Shown here piece by piece: positions 62,845 to 64,000 of a stretch of 64,000 nt of DNA. Position 1 is the first letter of the stretch; the number at the start of each line of letters is the position of its first letter. The notes under the pieces are model-generated. The model did not search any database. It was given only the letters and a program-made list of their open reading frames with translations, and was not told the DNA's origin. Source of the DNA: Desulfurispirillum indicum S5 (lineage in GTDB: Bacteria > Chrysiogenota > Chrysiogenetes > Chrysiogenales > Chrysiogenaceae); contig NC_014836.1 of NCBI RefSeq assembly GCF_000177635.2, forward strand, positions 1,686,001-1,750,000. The letters are read 5' to 3'. Position numbers and translations under genes: made by a program.

Positions 62845-63729
62845 ATGGCACAGGAACTGAACCAGCTTGAAGATGCTTCCATTGTCAAGGAGCTGCAGCG
62901 GCGCCTCAATGAAAAGAGTGCCTCACTGCTGGAAATGGAGCAGATGACTCGGCGTCTGCTGAGTCTCAATGAGCAGATTCGCCATACCGAAACCATCAAG
63001 AGTGAGTTTATCTCCCTTATCAAAACGGAATTTCGTACTCCGATCAGTTCGCTGCTCCAGGAGTCCCAGCAACTTGTGGAGAATATCGGGAATACCGATG
63101 TGGTGGCGACTGGAAGCCACCTGCACCAGCAGCTTCTGCGCATAGATTTCCATATGAAAAACATATTTGCCGCCGCTGAACTTGAGGCTGGCGAGACCCG
63201 GAATGCATACGTGAAGGTGCGTCTTGAGAGTCTGATAGAAGATGCCCTGGCTATTTTGCAGTACGTTGTCAAGCAGAAGCAGCTGCGCATTGAAAGTACC
63301 ATAGACCTGCCGGAGGGGACCCTGGTCACGGATGCCGGGAAAATGCAGCTGGTGCTGATGAACCTGCTGTCCAATGCGTGTGAGTACTCCTATGGTGGCG
63401 ACACGATCCGCATTCGCGGCACGGTGGAAGGCGACAGGATTCTGGTCAGCGTGGAAGATCCCGGCGAGGGGATCCCCGAGGAGCACCTTGAGCATATATT
63501 TCAGAAATTCTACCAGTATCACTCTGGGAAAACCCGTTTACAGAAAGGCCTTGGCCTCGGGTTGAATGTGGCCAGGGGCCTGGTCGATCTGCTTGGCGGA
63601 AGTGTTCACTGTACTTCCGCCCCCGGTGGCAAGAGTACCGTGTTCACGGTGAGCCTGCCCCTGAAGGACGATCGTGAGGTGAAAGACACCTCCGACGGTG
63701 GCAATGACTTCATGTTCGAAGCGTTCTGA
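62845..63729 (+). CDS. Histidine-kinase-like ATPase lacking the phospho-acceptor His
   Basis: This is a 294-aa soluble protein. A coiled coil at about residues 10-50 leads to a HisKA-like segment FISLIKTEFRTPISSLL in which the usual His is replaced by Thr61. The HATPase domain is intact: NLLSNACEYS, EDPGEGIPEE, and GLGLGLNVARG. It may be a pseudokinase, a phosphatase, or a regulator of another kinase. The ATG follows AAGGAG, 11 bases after cheR, and the operon terminator comes next. Its place at the end of the che operon suggests a link to chemotaxis. Confidence 0.88.
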   Translation: MAQELNQLEDASIVKELQRRLNEKSASLLEMEQMTRRLLSLNEQIRHTETIKSEFISLIKTEFRTPISSLLQESQQLVENIGNTDVVATGSHLHQQLLRIDFHMKNIFAAAELEAGETRNAYVKVRLESLIEDALAILQYVVKQKQLRIESTIDLPEGTLVTDAGKMQLVLMNLLSNACEYSYGGDTIRIRGTVEGDRILVSVEDPGEGIPEEHLEHIFQKFYQYHSGKTRLQKGLGLGLNVARGLVDLLGGSVHCTSAPGGKSTVFTVSLPLKDDREVKDTSDGGNDFMFEAF

Positions 63730-63740
63730 ATGAAAATGCA

Positions 63741-63773
63741 AAAACCCCCGTCCGGAAAGGCGGGGGTTTTTTT
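63741..63773 (+). terminator. Rho-independent terminator of the chemotaxis operon
   Basis: The stem AAAACCCCCG/CGGGGGTTTT (ten pairs) with a ten-base loop is followed by further T. It lies between the His-less kinase gene and the convergent cysS end and can serve both. Confidence 0.93.
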
Positions 63774-63781
63774 GATGGATT

Positions 63782-64000
63782 TCAGCGATAGCGCCAGCTT
63801 GTTCCTTCTTTTGAGTCCTTGATTTCCACGCCATTTTCCAGCAGTTCGTCACGGATGCGATCAGCGGTAGCGAAATCCTTATCGCGGCGCGCGGCATTGC
63901 GTGCTTCAATGCGGGCGGCAATTTCATCGGCGCTGAGCTGTGAAGTGCTCTGCCTGGCAAACCACTGTGATGGCAGAGACTGGAAGATTCCCAGTACGTC
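63782..64000 (-). CDS. cysS: Cysteinyl-tRNA synthetase, C-terminal end (partial)
   Basis: Only the last 72 codons are inside the window; the gene continues past its right edge. The end LSADEIAARIEARNAARRDK, followed by DFATADRIRDELLENGVEIKD and SKEGTSWRYR, is the typical CysS C-terminal tail (the domain that contacts the tRNA anticodon side). The frame is open to position 64000 and the stop TGA is at 63782-63784. Confidence 0.92.
   Translation of the reverse strand, partial: DVLGIFQSLPSQWFARQSTSQLSADEIAARIEARNAARRDKDFATADRIRDELLENGVEIKDSKEGTSWRYR

Noticed and set aside
1-64000. CRISPR array, tRNA, rRNA or prophage
   Set aside because: No regularly spaced direct repeats, no cloverleaf or rRNA signature words and no phage structural genes were seen while reading the window.

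Overview
The window is a stretch of bacterial chromosome with dense genes and moderately high GC. The host is Gram-negative, motile and respiratory. It has a Tol-Pal system, lipoproteins with lipoboxes, a C-terminal-Phe outer membrane protein, a sigma54-type flagellin promoter, a chemotaxis operon and a Tat-exported formate-dehydrogenase-type iron-sulfur subunit. The gene mix would suit a proteobacterium-like lineage or a deep-branching anaerobic respirer such as the Chrysiogenota, but no rRNA gene or other decisive marker is present, so that placement is only a guess.

Layout. 0-5 kb: glutathionyl-hydroquinone reductase, a small cytochrome c, nfo, fumC and, divergently, radA. 5-8 kb: the first copy of a structured intergenic repeat, a formate-dehydrogenase-type cytochrome b plus four-cluster ferredoxin pair without a catalytic subunit, and an unknown coiled-coil protein. 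8-11 kb: a very large flagellin behind a sigma54 promoter. 11.4-13.1 kb: a group II intron without an intact maturase, inserted in degenerate repeat DNA and itself split by an IS5-family element. 13-19 kb: a Na/Pi cotransporter, a sensor kinase and a REC-GGDEF-EAL regulator. 19-22 kb: accessory DNA with antitoxin-like and broken toxin-like sequences, a methyltransferase and a frameshifted AraC gene. 22-25 kb: UspA, DUF502 and an olsB/olsA-like acyltransferase pair.

25-35 kb holds two conserved operons on the minus strand: rimP-nusA-ylxR/L7Ae-infB, with a promoter followed by a leader terminator, and tolQ-tolR-tolA-tolB-pal-cpoB. 35-39 kb on the plus strand carries an anchored coiled-coil protein, pepP, efp, accB and accC. 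39.6-43.3 kb is a translationally coupled set: an HD-GYP phosphodiesterase, a stand-alone subtilase-prodomain-like protein, a secreted subtilase with a Cys-containing C-terminal sorting-type tail, and a small outer membrane protein. 43-49 kb has an acyl-CoA ligase, a REC-histidine kinase, a MATE exporter, a tiny Cys-tailed protein and an Acr3/BASS transporter. 49-56 kb carries mnmE, gyrA and mutS, then the second copy of the structured repeat. 56.6-63.7 kb is a chemotaxis operon, cheY-cheW-mcp-STAS-like-cheA-cheR, ending in a histidine-kinase-like protein whose phospho-accepting His is replaced by Thr. The window closes on the 3' end of cysS.

The most unusual items are the IS-split group II intron with matching IBS/EBS pairs, the two-copy intergenic repeat whose differences preserve base pairing, the subtilase/prodomain/outer-membrane operon, the His-less kinase in the che operon, and the leader terminator in front of rimP-nusA.
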